Below, one piece after another: positions 42,207 to 50,733 of a DNA stretch of 57,525 nt. The notes under the pieces are model-generated. The model was not told the DNA's origin, made no database searches, and was given only the letters and a program-made list of their open reading frames with translations. Each line of letters starts with the position of its first letter. Position 1 is the first letter of the stretch. This DNA comes from JBDSZL01 sp039925145 (lineage in GTDB: Bacteria; Acidobacteriota; Vicinamibacteria; Vicinamibacterales; SCN-69-37): contig JBDSZL010000059.1 of NCBI GenBank assembly GCA_039925145.1, positions 1 to 57,525 on the forward strand. The letters are read 5' to 3'. The translations under genes were made by a program, and so were the position numbers.

Positions 42207-43478
42207 TCAGCGCGAGGGCTTCGGCGGCCTGCCCTCAAGCGTCTCGTTGGGGTCGAGGGCTTCCTGAACGGGACGCGTCTCGACAGGCACATGCTCGAGG
42301 TTGACCCGGATTCGCGTCCAGGTGGAATAGCGGCCGCGCATGGCGTCCACCAGAATGTCGGCAGGCTCCAGGTGAGCGGCAACGTCAGGGTGCCGTCGGC
42401 GCCATCGTTCCAGTCCCGCCAGCGCGGCGTCTTTGCGTCTTGCCCGACCGATCTCGATCAGGGGATGTTTCGTCGTCCGTCGGCGCGAGGGTTGGACGCG
42501 GGCCGGTTCGCCTTTCTGTTTCTTGTATTGCGGCGGCCACGGCGCGTCGCCCAGGCCGTCGCGCTCGTGGCGCGATGAGAGGTCGAGGAGCGCCTCGAGC
42601 GAGCACCGCGCGTCGTCGATCGCGGCGTGCAAGTCACCGCGCGCCTTGAATCGCGCGGGCATGGTGACCAGGGTGAAGTCGGCCGGATCGCATTCGGCGA
42701 TTTCGTCCCAGGTCAGCGGCGCGGAGACGCGCGCATCGGGTGTGGCGCGTACCGAGTAGGCGGCTGCCACCGTCCGATCCTTTGCGTTCTGGTTGTAATC
42801 GATGAACACACCGTGCCGCTCTTCCTTCCACCATTTACTGGTGGCGAGAGCCGGCGCGCGCAATTCGACTTCGCGCGCGAAGGCCAGAGCCGCGCGCCGC
42901 ACCTGGTCGAACGTCCAGTTCGGCTCGATGCGCACGTTGACATGAATCCCGCGACGGCCAGAGGTCTTTGGCCAACCGGTCAGCCCGAACTCGGACAGCG
43001 TCGAGGCGACGACGGCGGCGACGTCGCGCACCTGCTGCCACGACACGCCGGGCACAGGATCGAGATCGATCCGCAGCTCGTCCGGATGGTCGAGGTCTTC
43101 GGCGCGCACGGGATGTGGATGCAGCTCGAGGCATGCCAGATTGGCCATCCACGCGAGCGCCGCGGCGTTGCGAGGCACGATCTCGTCTGCGGTCCGGCCG
43201 GATGGAAAGGTCAGTGAGACGAGCTCGATCCAGGAAGGAGGAGACTTGGGAGCACGCTTCTGAAAGAAGAACTCGCCGTCGACGCCGTCGGGATAACGGA
43301 CCATCACATTGGGCCGCCCGCCTGCGGCCCGCAGGGCGCCGTCGGCCACGGCAAGGTAGTACTGGACCAGGTCGAGCTTGGTGTGGCCCGCCGCAGGAAA
43401 GAGCACTTTGCGCGGACTCGAAATCGAGACCTCGTGACCGGCAACGATCAACTGCTCGTGCTCTTTGGGGCTGGGCAC
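42207..43478 (-). CDS. LigD-type NHEJ polymerase/primase (AEP domain), stand-alone
   Basis: 423 residues: an archaeo-eukaryotic primase-type fold with KVLFPAAGHTKLDLVQYYLA, the metal-binding DELRIDLDPVPG, nucleotide-contact TSGRRGIHVNV and the third acidic site in VFIDYNQNAKDRTVAAAYSV. These are the LigD PolDom motifs; it adds (ribo)nucleotides and fills gaps during end joining. A ~110-residue C-terminal tail is basic and Pro-rich and contains no ligase or phosphoesterase domain. With the separate LigC gene it could make a split end-joining set; no Ku gene lies in the window. Confidence 0.9.
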   Translation of the reverse strand: MPSPKEHEQLIVAGHEVSISSPRKVLFPAAGHTKLDLVQYYLAVADGALRAAGGRPNVMVRYPDGVDGEFFFQKRAPKSPPSWIELVSLTFPSGRTADEIVPRNAAALAWMANLACLELHPHPVRAEDLDHPDELRIDLDPVPGVSWQQVRDVAAVVASTLSEFGLTGWPKTSGRRGIHVNVRIEPNWTFDQVRRAALAFAREVELRAPALATSKWWKEERHGVFIDYNQNAKDRTVAAAYSVRATPDARVSAPLTWDEIAECDPADFTLVTMPARFKARGDLHAAIDDARCSLEALLDLSSRHERDGLGDAPWPPQYKKQKGEPARVQPSRRRTTKHPLIEIGRARRKDAALAGLERWRRRHPDVAAHLEPADILVDAMRGRYSTWTRIRVNLEHVPVETRPVQEALDPNETLEGRPPKPSR

Positions 43479-43525
43479 GCGATCAAATGTACTTCAGTGG
43501 GACGGGCTGCGTCGGCCAGCGTCTA

Positions 43526-44572
43526 TCACCGCACCGGCCCATCCTCGAGCAGCTGGCGCACCATGGGCGCTACCTGGGTGCCGAACAGCTCGATGCTGGT
43601 CATCAGCTTGTCGTGCGAGAGGGTGCCGCTGCTGTATTTCATATCAAAGCGTGACAAGCCGAGCGCACGGATGGTCCGGGCGACTTTCGCGGCAACCGTG
43701 GCTGGCGACCCGACGCACAGCGCACCCGAAGGACCGGCTTCGCGATCGAAGTGCTCGCGCGTTACCGGAGACCAGCCACGCTCGCGGCCGATGCGGTTCA
43801 TCATGTCGCGGTAGTGCGGCCAGAGGTCGTCCTTTGCCTGGGCGTCGCTCTGCGCGACGTGGCCCGGCGAGTGCGCGCCAACCGGCAGCGGGGGCTTGCC
43901 GAATCCAGTCAGAGACTTCTTGAAAAGGTCGACGTACGAGAGGAAGCGCGACGGGTTGCCGCCGATGATCGCCAGCATCATTGGCAAACCGTGGCGCGCC
44001 GCACGCACGACCGACTCGGGGCTGCCACCGACGCCCACCCAGGTTTGCAGCGGACGGTGCTCCACTGGCGGATACACCGTGACGCGATCGAGCGCCGCGC
44101 GCGTGCGGCCAGACCACGTCACGGGCTGGCCTGCCAGCAGGGCGGCGAACAACTCGAGCCGTTCTTCGAAGAGCACCTCGTACTGCGCCATGTCGAAGCC
44201 GAACAGCGGATAGGACTCGGTGAACGAACCTCGTCCGACCGTGATCTCCGCCCGCCCATTCGAGATGGCGTCGATGGTCGAGAACCGCTGAAATACCCGT
44301 ACTGGATCGTCGGTGCTGAGCACGGTGACGGCCGAACCAAGCCTGACGCGGGTCGTCCGGGCGGCGATGGCGGCCAGCAGCACTTCCGGGGCCGAGACGG
44401 CAAAGTCCGGACGATGGTGCTCTCCCACACCAAAGGCGTCGATCCCCACTTGATCGGCGAGCACTCCTTCCGCGACGACGTCACGCAACACCTGGGCCTG
44501 CGGCAGCAGGTGACCCGTGGAGTCGTGCGTGACGTCACCAAACGTGTCGATACCGAGTTCAACGGCAATCAT
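43526..44572 (-). CDS. LLM-class (luciferase-like) flavin-dependent oxidoreductase
   Basis: 348 residues, cytosolic TIM barrel using FMNH2 or F420. Typical elements are ELGIDTFGD at the start, FGVGEHHRPDFAVSAPEVLL, TTRVRLGSAVTVLSTDDPVR and AEITVGRGSFTESYPLFGFD. VGVGGSPESVVRAARHGLPM and GSPATVAAKV follow. It matches the group-1 LLM oxidoreductases of unknown substrate. The long in-frame extension upstream of ATG 44572 runs antisense to the 44747-45388 gene and is rejected. Divergently arranged with the tandem secreted proteins. Confidence 0.9.
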   Translation of the reverse strand: MIAVELGIDTFGDVTHDSTGHLLPQAQVLRDVVAEGVLADQVGIDAFGVGEHHRPDFAVSAPEVLLAAIAARTTRVRLGSAVTVLSTDDPVRVFQRFSTIDAISNGRAEITVGRGSFTESYPLFGFDMAQYEVLFEERLELFAALLAGQPVTWSGRTRAALDRVTVYPPVEHRPLQTWVGVGGSPESVVRAARHGLPMMLAIIGGNPSRFLSYVDLFKKSLTGFGKPPLPVGAHSPGHVAQSDAQAKDDLWPHYRDMMNRIGRERGWSPVTREHFDREAGPSGALCVGSPATVAAKVARTIRALGLSRFDMKYSSGTLSHDKLMTSIELFGTQVAPMVRQLLEDGPVR

Positions 44573-44732
44573 CACGGCGATTGTTAGCACAGAAGGGCGC
44601 TGGCAGGCCGTCCTTGTCCGCCCTCGAGCAGGGCACCCCGCTCCTGAGCGTCGTCCGTCGGATCGGTGCTCACCGGTGCTGCCGCGTCGCAGGACCTGCA
44701 AATTCCGACGCGCGATCCTGGGTGGCCTTCCA

Positions 44733-44740
44733 TATAGAAT
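44733..44740 (+). promoter_or_regulatory. Possible -10 element immediately before a start codon
   Basis: TATAGAAT ends 6 bp before ATG 44747 and there is no Shine-Dalgarno sequence between them. If it acts as a -10 box, the transcript would have almost no leader. No clear -35 is visible. Confidence 0.25.
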
Positions 44741-44746
44741 GCCGCC

Positions 44747-45388
44747 ATGCGCGCACTGGTGTTGCTCTGTCTCCTGGCCGTTTCGGCCGTCACCCAAACC
44801 GGAAACTTCGGTGCGTTCACCAACTCCGACGATGTGGGCGCTCCCCCGCTCAAGGGATCGGCCGAGTACGATCCGGCCACGAAGCAGTACAAGATTACCG
44901 GCACCGGCGCAGATATCTGGGCCAAGGCCGATCAGTTCCACTACGTGTGGCGCGAGATGTCGGGCGATTTCGCCGTCACCGCCACGACCAAGTTCCTGAC
45001 CGAGGGGAATGCGCACCGCAAGGCATCGATCATGCTGCGCAAGACCATCGATGCCGACTCGCCGTTCCTGCACCTGGCCATCCATGGTGACGGGCTCTCG
45101 GCCGTGCAGTTCCGCAGCGCGAAAGCCGACACGACCAACACGCTCGACTTTCCGATGCAGGCGCCAGGCGTCTTCACGCTGAAGCTCATGCGACAGGGCG
45201 CCACGGTCACGGTGTTCCTGGCGAGAGAGGGCGAAACGCTGAAGGAACTGGGTCGCACGCAGAATCAGTTGGGCAGCCCGGTGCTGGTCGGCCTCGGTGT
45301 GGCCTCCCACAGCGTCGAGGCGCTCAACACCGTGCAGTTTTCGAATATCACGGTCGAACCACTGGCGGCGCCACCCGCCGCCCGCTGA
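44747..45388 (+). CDS. Secreted beta-sandwich protein, DUF1349-like (copy 1)
   Basis: 213 residues with a short signal peptide (MRALVLLCLLAVSAVTQ). The domain KGSAEYDPATKQYKITGTGA, DQFHYVWREMSGDFAVTATT, HRKASIMLRKTIDADSPFLH is the concanavalin-like beta sandwich (DUF1349 type) seen in acidobacterial secreted proteins, often fused to TolB-like propellers. Here it is free-standing. A paralogue follows 32 bp downstream. Probably extracytoplasmic binding, possibly of carbohydrate; no catalytic residues can be named. Confidence 0.8.
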   Translation: MRALVLLCLLAVSAVTQTGNFGAFTNSDDVGAPPLKGSAEYDPATKQYKITGTGADIWAKADQFHYVWREMSGDFAVTATTKFLTEGNAHRKASIMLRKTIDADSPFLHLAIHGDGLSAVQFRSAKADTTNTLDFPMQAPGVFTLKLMRQGATVTVFLAREGETLKELGRTQNQLGSPVLVGLGVASHSVEALNTVQFSNITVEPLAAPPAAR

Positions 45389-45420
45389 GTTCGCGGACTT
45401 CGGCACGGCCGAAGAGAAAC

Positions 45421-46095
45421 ATGGTGTCAACGATGCGTCGAGTGTTCATGACCTGCCTGTTGTTCGCGTCGGTATCGGCGCAAACCGCCAACCTGGGTGT
45501 GTTCGCCAATGCCGGCGACGTCGGCGCGCCGGCCCTCGCGGGATCAACCGTATTCGACCCGGCCACGAAGCAGTACCGGATCGCCGGCGCCGGCATCAAC
45601 ATGTGGGCGAAGCAGGATCAGTTTCAGTACGTGTGGAAAGAGATGACCGGCGACTTCAGCGTCGCTGCCACCCTGCAGTTCGTCGGACAGGGCGCTGAGC
45701 ATCGAAAGGGCGGCATCATGGTTCGCCAGTCGCTCGACACCGACGCGACCTACGCGGATGTGATGATTCACGGCAACGGCATGCCGTCTCTCCAGTGGCG
45801 CCCGCGCAAAGGCGAAGACACCAATACGTTCGACCTGCCCATCGAAGGTGCCGGGACGTTCAGCATCAGGTTTGTCCGCACCGGCGTGAAGATGTTCATG
45901 TATGCCGGCAGAAATGGCGCCCAGCCCAAGGAGCTCGTGCACACCGAGGTCGCCTTCCAGGGCCCCGTGCTGGTGGGGCTCGCGGTGTGCTCGCATGATC
46001 CGGCCGTGAAGGACACAGTCGTCTTCTCGAACGTGTCGCTCGAAGCTGCGGCACCGGCGGGACCAGTGCGCCCTCCCGCGGGTCCCGCCAAGTAA
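45421..46095 (+). CDS. Secreted beta-sandwich protein, DUF1349-like (copy 2)
   Basis: 224 residues, clearly a tandem duplicate of the preceding gene: GSTVFDPATKQYRIAGAGIN, DQFQYVWKEMTGDFSVAATL and HRKGGIMVRQSLDTDATYAD align block for block with copy 1. It has its own signal (MRRVFMTCLLFASVSAQ) and a Pro/Ala-rich tail ending PVRPPAGPAK. AAGAG lies 3 nt before ATG 45421; ATG 45433 is possible too. Divergence between the copies is considerable, so the duplication is not recent. Confidence 0.8.
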   Translation: MVSTMRRVFMTCLLFASVSAQTANLGVFANAGDVGAPALAGSTVFDPATKQYRIAGAGINMWAKQDQFQYVWKEMTGDFSVAATLQFVGQGAEHRKGGIMVRQSLDTDATYADVMIHGNGMPSLQWRPRKGEDTNTFDLPIEGAGTFSIRFVRTGVKMFMYAGRNGAQPKELVHTEVAFQGPVLVGLAVCSHDPAVKDTVVFSNVSLEAAAPAGPVRPPAGPAK

Positions 46096-46174
46096 ACGCA
46101 GGCGCGGCTCCAGCCCCGGGCGTCAGCGCCCCAACAACGTCCGGACCCGAGCAGCGTCGTGTCGAGCGGCGCGG

Positions 46175-46510
46175 CTACGACCTGTGTGGGGATCGGCGGT
46201 ACAGCATGTAGGTGAAGCAGCCGTGCAACCACGCTTCGCCGGCCGCCTCGTCGTGCACAGGACTGATGGTCTCGCCGTGCACGTGTGCGTAGTCGCCGCC
46301 AAGGCGGGTCATTTCGTCCTCGAGCCGGTGCTCCGTGTTGACCATCAGCTCGCGATAGCAGCGGTCCCAGAGCGCGTCGCGATCGGCAAGCGTCCCGGGC
46401 ACGCGAGTGCTGGTGGCTTCAACGGTATGCTCGGCCATCGGCTCGCCGTCGAGCGGCGGCAGCTGCCGGTGCCAGTAGACGGACAACGGGGCCTGTCCAA
46501 TAGTGCGCAC
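46175..46510 (-). CDS. Small conserved-looking protein of unknown function
   Basis: 111 residues, GTG start, 3 bp after the PAS protein stop on the same strand, hence probably co-translated. Soluble, acidic middle with several His and Trp residues (EDEMTRLGGDYAHVHGETIS, HDEAAGEAWLHGCFTYMLYR). I do not recognise a family. The spacing to the PAS gene suggests a shared signalling role. Confidence 0.6.
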   Translation of the reverse strand: MRTIGQAPLSVYWHRQLPPLDGEPMAEHTVEATSTRVPGTLADRDALWDRCYRELMVNTEHRLEDEMTRLGGDYAHVHGETISPVHDEAAGEAWLHGCFTYMLYRRSPHRS

Positions 46511-46513
46511 AGG

Positions 46514-47137
46514 CTACTCCGCCTCTTTCAGCGACTCAACCGCGTTTCCATAGCAGCTGGGGCACATGCCGTGGGTGAACGTCGTGTTCGTATGCGTGGA
46601 GATATAGTCTTCGACGGTCCGCCAGTAATTCTCGTCCTCGCGGATGCGCTTGCAGTACGAGCAGATGGGCAGGAAGTTCTTGAGTGTTCGTACTTCAGCC
46701 AGCGCGGTCTGGAGCTGGGAGACCAGCTCTTCGCGTTCATGCTGAGCCCGTTTGAGTTCGGTGATGTCGCGAGCCACCGAGTAAATGATCTTGTGGTCGG
46801 AGTCTGGCGCGGCGTTCCATAGCAGCCAGCGGAACGAGCCATCCTTGCAGAGGTAGCGGTTCTCGAACACACGTGCATGCCCGCCGGCACGAACGGTGCG
46901 ATTCTGCTCGAGCGTCCGCTCGCGATCGTCCGGATGCACGAACTCGATGAACGGCCTCGCCATCAGTTCGGCTCGGCTAAAGCCCAAGGCCAGCTCCCAC
47001 GCCGGGTTCAGCCTCTTGAAGTGGCCGCCGAAGTCGAGAAAACACAGCAGATCGATCGAGAGATCGAAGAACCGATGTTCGACCTCGCTCAGCTGTCTCT
47101 TTGACTCGTCGAGTTCCGCACGCTCTTCGACAGACAT
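46514..47137 (-). CDS. PAS-domain protein with C-terminal Cys4 module
   Basis: 207 residues: short coiled-coil lead, PAS fold at ~20-130 (SIDLLCFLDFGGHFKRLNPA, ELMARPFIEFVHPDDRERTL, KDGSFRWLLWNAAP), a coiled coil (ELKRAQHEREELVSQLQTAL), then LPICSYCKRIREDENYW and TFTHGMCPSCYG. The CxxC...CxxC pair is a recurring output-side module in PAS and response-regulator proteins and may bind zinc or respond to redox. There is no kinase, cyclase or DNA-binding domain. GGGAGC 7 nt upstream supports ATG 47137. Confidence 0.85.
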   Translation of the reverse strand: MSVEERAELDESKRQLSEVEHRFFDLSIDLLCFLDFGGHFKRLNPAWELALGFSRAELMARPFIEFVHPDDRERTLEQNRTVRAGGHARVFENRYLCKDGSFRWLLWNAAPDSDHKIIYSVARDITELKRAQHEREELVSQLQTALAEVRTLKNFLPICSYCKRIREDENYWRTVEDYISTHTNTTFTHGMCPSCYGNAVESLKEAE

Positions 47138-47375
47138 TCTGGTCGCTCCCTGGGAGATCGCCGGGGCGGTCGGCGGTGCTGCCAGTCTACGCCCGTCCGT
47201 TCGACGTAGCGAGTCGCACCTCGTCATCGCCAGACGCCGCTCACGGATAGCGACCGTTGAGTCACACGGCGCGGCCGTGACAAACCGGGCCGATCGTCGA
47301 AGACGGCCGATCTGCGCGACAATCGTGCAGCAACGTTGAGTGGTGTGCCGCGACGGTCACGATAGGGGGGCTCGG

Positions 47376-48725
47376 ATGGACGACAGTTCTACAGTGCTGC
47401 TGACGAGAACCATCACCAAAGCCACCTGGCGACTCGTGCCGTTCCTGCTGCTCATGTACGTCCTCGCGTTTCTGGACCGTGCAAACGTCGGGTTTGCAAA
47501 GGAGTCGTTCCAACGTGACACAGGGCTCGGCGACGGCGCCTATGCCTTCGGTGCGGGCGTGTTCTTCGCCGGTTACGCGCTGCTCGAGGTGCCGAGTAAT
47601 CTGATTCTGCACAGAGTCGGAGCGCGCATCTGGATGGCGCGCATCATGGTGACTTGGGGACTCATCGCCGCAGCGATGATGCTCGCGCACACCGAGACGA
47701 CGTTCTACGTGCTGCGCCTGTTGTTGGGCATCGCCGAGGCCGGATTCTTCCCGGGCGTCATCCTGTACCTGACGTACTGGTTCCCCTCGACTGCGCGCGC
47801 CAGGGTCATGGGACTCTTCTATTTCGGGGCGCCGCTCTCGTTCATTCTCGGCGGCCCCTTGTCTGGTCTGCTCCTCGACATGGACGGCGTGTTCGGCCTG
47901 AAGGGCTGGCAATGGATGTTCCTGGTGGAAGGCCTGCTCGCAACTGCCACGGGAATCTGGGCGTTCTTCTACATCGACGACAGACCTGCCGGCGCGAACT
48001 GGCTCAGCGACGACGAGAAGCGGCTCCTACAGGCCGCCGTCGCCGACGATCGGGACACGCAGGCCCGGCGCCCACACGGAGTGATGGCGGCCTTCCGCCA
48101 TCCCACCGTGTGGTACCTGGGCGTCATCTACTTCCTGATTCAGCTTGCCGTTTACGGAGTGGTGTTCTACCTGCCGACCCAGGTCGCGGTGCTCCTCGGC
48201 AGGAAGGTGGGCGCGGCGGTGGGCCTCGTCACCGCAATTCCCTGGACGTGCGCCTTGGTGGCCACCTACCTGATCGCGCGCCACTCCGACCGGACCGGCG
48301 AGCGCCGATGGACGGCGTCGATCACGCTCGCGGTGGCTGGCGCGGGCATCGCCGCTTCCGCGGCTGCAAGTGGCAGTCCGCTCGTCGCCCTTGTCGCACT
48401 ATCGTTCGCCGCCGCTGGCTTCATCTCGGTGCAGCCGCTGTTCTGGACGTTCCCGACGAGCGTGCTCACCGGGACGGCGGCCGCAGGCGGCATCGCGCTC
48501 GTCAATTCGCTGGGCGCCGCTGGCGGCTTCGCTGGACCGATTGTTCGCACCTGGGCCGCGACGACGTTCGGGGCATCATCTGCCGGCCTCTATGTGCTCG
48601 CGCTCGCGGCGTGTGCCGGCGCCGTCCTGATCCTTGGCGTGAGGCGATCGGCCCCGGGCTCAGGCCGCGCACAACCGCCCACCACGCACGCGCGCGCGAC
48701 GGCGCCTAGCGGACAACGGCTCTGA
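47376..48725 (+). CDS. MFS ACS-type transporter, probable L-rhamnonate uptake
   Basis: 449 residues, 12 helices: PFLLLMYVLAFLDRANVGFA, FFAGYALLEVPSNLILHRVG, LLLGIAEAGFFPGVILYLTY and FPSTARARVMGLFYFGAPLS are ACS-family marks shared with RhmT and phthalate-type carriers. It lies 24 bp upstream of the L-rhamnonate dehydratase gene, so its likely substrate is L-rhamnonate (inference from context). The 12 codons before ATG 47376 in the open frame are not conserved-looking and the ATG has a GGGGGG ribosome site. Confidence 0.88.
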   Translation: MDDSSTVLLTRTITKATWRLVPFLLLMYVLAFLDRANVGFAKESFQRDTGLGDGAYAFGAGVFFAGYALLEVPSNLILHRVGARIWMARIMVTWGLIAAAMMLAHTETTFYVLRLLLGIAEAGFFPGVILYLTYWFPSTARARVMGLFYFGAPLSFILGGPLSGLLLDMDGVFGLKGWQWMFLVEGLLATATGIWAFFYIDDRPAGANWLSDDEKRLLQAAVADDRDTQARRPHGVMAAFRHPTVWYLGVIYFLIQLAVYGVVFYLPTQVAVLLGRKVGAAVGLVTAIPWTCALVATYLIARHSDRTGERRWTASITLAVAGAGIAASAAASGSPLVALVALSFAAAGFISVQPLFWTFPTSVLTGTAAAGGIALVNSLGAAGGFAGPIVRTWAATTFGASSAGLYVLALAACAGAVLILGVRRSAPGSGRAQPPTTHARATAPSGQRL

Positions 48726-48749
48726 GCCAGTCACAGAAGAGGAGACACG

Positions 48750-49937
48750 ATGACCATGCCGACCATCAGACACGTCCGGGCATTCACCCTGCGTGGCGGC
48801 GGCGCCGACTATCACGACCAGTCAACAGGCCACTGGATCGACGACCACATCGCGACGCCGATGAGCAAGTACGAGAACTATCGTCAGAGCCGCCAGAGCT
48901 TCGGCCTGAACGTGCTCGGCACGCTGGTCGTCGAACTCGAGGCGAGCGATGGGACCGTGGGGTTTTCGGTCACGACCGGCGGTGAGCTGGGCTGCTGGAT
49001 TGTGGAGAAGCACCTGGCGAGATTCATCGAGGGCGCCCCGGTCACGGCGATCGAGAAGATCTGGGACCAGATGTTCAACTCGACCCTCTTCTACGGCAGA
49101 AAAGGGATCGTCATCAACACCATCTCCGGTGTCGACCTGGCGCTCTGGGACCTGCTCGCCAAGGTCCGCGGCGAGCCGGTACACGCGCTGCTCGGAGGTC
49201 CGGTGCGCGAGGAACTGACGTTTTACGCGACGGGAGCGCGTCCCGATCTGGCCAGACAGATGGGTTTCATCGGGGGCAAGCTGCCACTGCACCACGGGCC
49301 GTCGGAGCGCGAAGAGGGGCTGAAGAAGAACCTCGATCTCCTGGGTGACATGCGCGGCAAAGTCGGCAACGACTTCTGGCTGATGTATGACTGCTGGATG
49401 AGCCTAGACGTGGAGTATGCCACCCGTCTGGCGCGGGTCGCCTACGAAGAGTTCGGCCTGAAGTGGATCGAGGAGGCCCTGCCGCCCGACGACTACTGGG
49501 GCTACGCGGAGCTGCGGCGCAATGTGCCGAAGGGACTGCTCGTGACCACTGGCGAGCACGAGGCGACTCGCTGGGGATTTCGGCTGCTGCTCGACATGGA
49601 GTGCTGCGACATCGTGCAGCCTGATGTCGGCTGGTGTGGCGGCCTGACCGAACTGCTGAAGATTTCGGCGCTTGCGGACGCCCACGGCAAGCTCGTGGTG
49701 CCGCACGGGTCATCGGTCTACAGCTACCACTTCGCGATCACCCGCCACAACAGCCCGTTTGCGGAGTTCCTGATGATGGCGCCAGCGGCCGACACGGTGG
49801 TCCCGATGTTCAGCCCGCATTTGCTCGACGAGCCGGTGCCCGTCAACGGCCGCATGAAGGCCTCGGCCCTTGACGCGCCCGGCTTCGGCGTGCGGCTGAA
49901 CCCCGACTGCAAGCTCCACCGGCCGTTCCCCCGGTGA
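48750..49937 (+). CDS. rhmD: L-rhamnonate dehydratase
   Basis: A 395-residue enolase-superfamily enzyme (mandelate racemase subgroup) removing water from L-rhamnonate to 2-keto-3-deoxy-L-rhamnonate. It matches RhmD closely: HWIDDHIATPMSKY, QSRQSFGLNVLGTLVVE, FYATGARPDLARQMGFIGGK, metal ligands in LMYDCWMSLD, EEALPPDDY and TTGEHEA, the acid/base dyad region DIVQPDVGWCGG and VPHGSSVYSYH, and GFGVRLNPDCKLHRPF at the end. GAGGAG precedes the ATG. It forms a two-gene operon with the transporter. The aldolase, kinase and lactonase of the pathway are not in the window. Confidence 0.95.
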   Translation: MTMPTIRHVRAFTLRGGGADYHDQSTGHWIDDHIATPMSKYENYRQSRQSFGLNVLGTLVVELEASDGTVGFSVTTGGELGCWIVEKHLARFIEGAPVTAIEKIWDQMFNSTLFYGRKGIVINTISGVDLALWDLLAKVRGEPVHALLGGPVREELTFYATGARPDLARQMGFIGGKLPLHHGPSEREEGLKKNLDLLGDMRGKVGNDFWLMYDCWMSLDVEYATRLARVAYEEFGLKWIEEALPPDDYWGYAELRRNVPKGLLVTTGEHEATRWGFRLLLDMECCDIVQPDVGWCGGLTELLKISALADAHGKLVVPHGSSVYSYHFAITRHNSPFAEFLMMAPAADTVVPMFSPHLLDEPVPVNGRMKASALDAPGFGVRLNPDCKLHRPFPR

Positions 49938-49981
49938 CTTGAATCTCGGCAGAAGTGGCGTCCGTAGAGGTCGGCCCCCCG

Positions 49982-50731
49982 TCAGACCGTGACGCGGGCC
50001 GCACCGGCACGCCACATCGCCGGATCGCCCTCTGCCGGCAATTCGGCGAGCGCCTCCTGCGGTTGAAAGCGACCCTTGTAGGCGAGTGATGGGCACTCGT
50101 CCACGCGGTACCCGAGATGCACGTACTCCAGGCCGCGCGTGGCAGCCTCGTCGATCAACCGCACGATGTGGGCGGTGCCAAGCGACGAGGGGGCATGCTC
50201 CGGATCCCAGAAGAAGTAGACCGCCGACAGGCCGGACGGCACCTCGTCCACAATGCCAATTCCGACGAGTCGATCCTCATCACCGGGATCACGAAACGCG
50301 ACTTCTCGGACCGAGGGGTGCGGGAACGCAAACTCCATCGCGTACCCTTCGGCATCGAGTGAGGTCGAGTCCCAACCCACTGCACGCTCACGGTCGAGAT
50401 GCCAACGCGCGTAGAGCTGCAGGCGCTCGTCATCCACTTGCGGCTTCCCAACGAACCGCCGAAGTCGTGACGATTGATTCCGTGCGCGCCGCTGACTCCG
50501 GCTCGCGCGGAACTGAGCGACAGGCACACGCGTCGGCACGCAGGCGCGGCAGGAAGGACAGGCAGGCCTGAAGTAGCTGGGGCCGAATCGCCGCCAGCCC
50601 CGCTGCAGCAGCTCGTCGAGTTGCTCCGGCGACACATCAACGGCCACGCGCACCTCGAGCGAGGCCTCACGAGTTGGCAGATACGCGCACGGATGCGGTG
50701 GTTCCAGGAAGTGCTGGAGCAGTCGCGCCAT
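49982..50731 (-). CDS. bpt: Bacterial arginyl/leucyl-tRNA--protein transferase (Bpt)
   Basis: 249 residues: N-degron pathway enzyme moving Leu or Arg from tRNA to proteins with acidic N-termini, marking them for ClpS/ClpAP. Features are the N-terminal Cys cluster PACPSCRACVPTRV following FGPSYFRP, the GNAT-type core LVGIGIVDEVPSGLSAVYFF, and GLEYVHLGYRVDECPSLAYK near the end. ATG 50731 is 2 bp after the stop of the preceding gene, so the two are translationally coupled; the longer frame adds 14 residues of that gene's overlap. Full length for the family. Confidence 0.92.
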   Translation of the reverse strand: MARLLQHFLEPPHPCAYLPTREASLEVRVAVDVSPEQLDELLQRGWRRFGPSYFRPACPSCRACVPTRVPVAQFRASRSQRRARNQSSRLRRFVGKPQVDDERLQLYARWHLDRERAVGWDSTSLDAEGYAMEFAFPHPSVREVAFRDPGDEDRLVGIGIVDEVPSGLSAVYFFWDPEHAPSSLGTAHIVRLIDEAATRGLEYVHLGYRVDECPSLAYKGRFQPQEALAELPAEGDPAMWRAGAARVTV

Positions 50732-50733
50732 TC

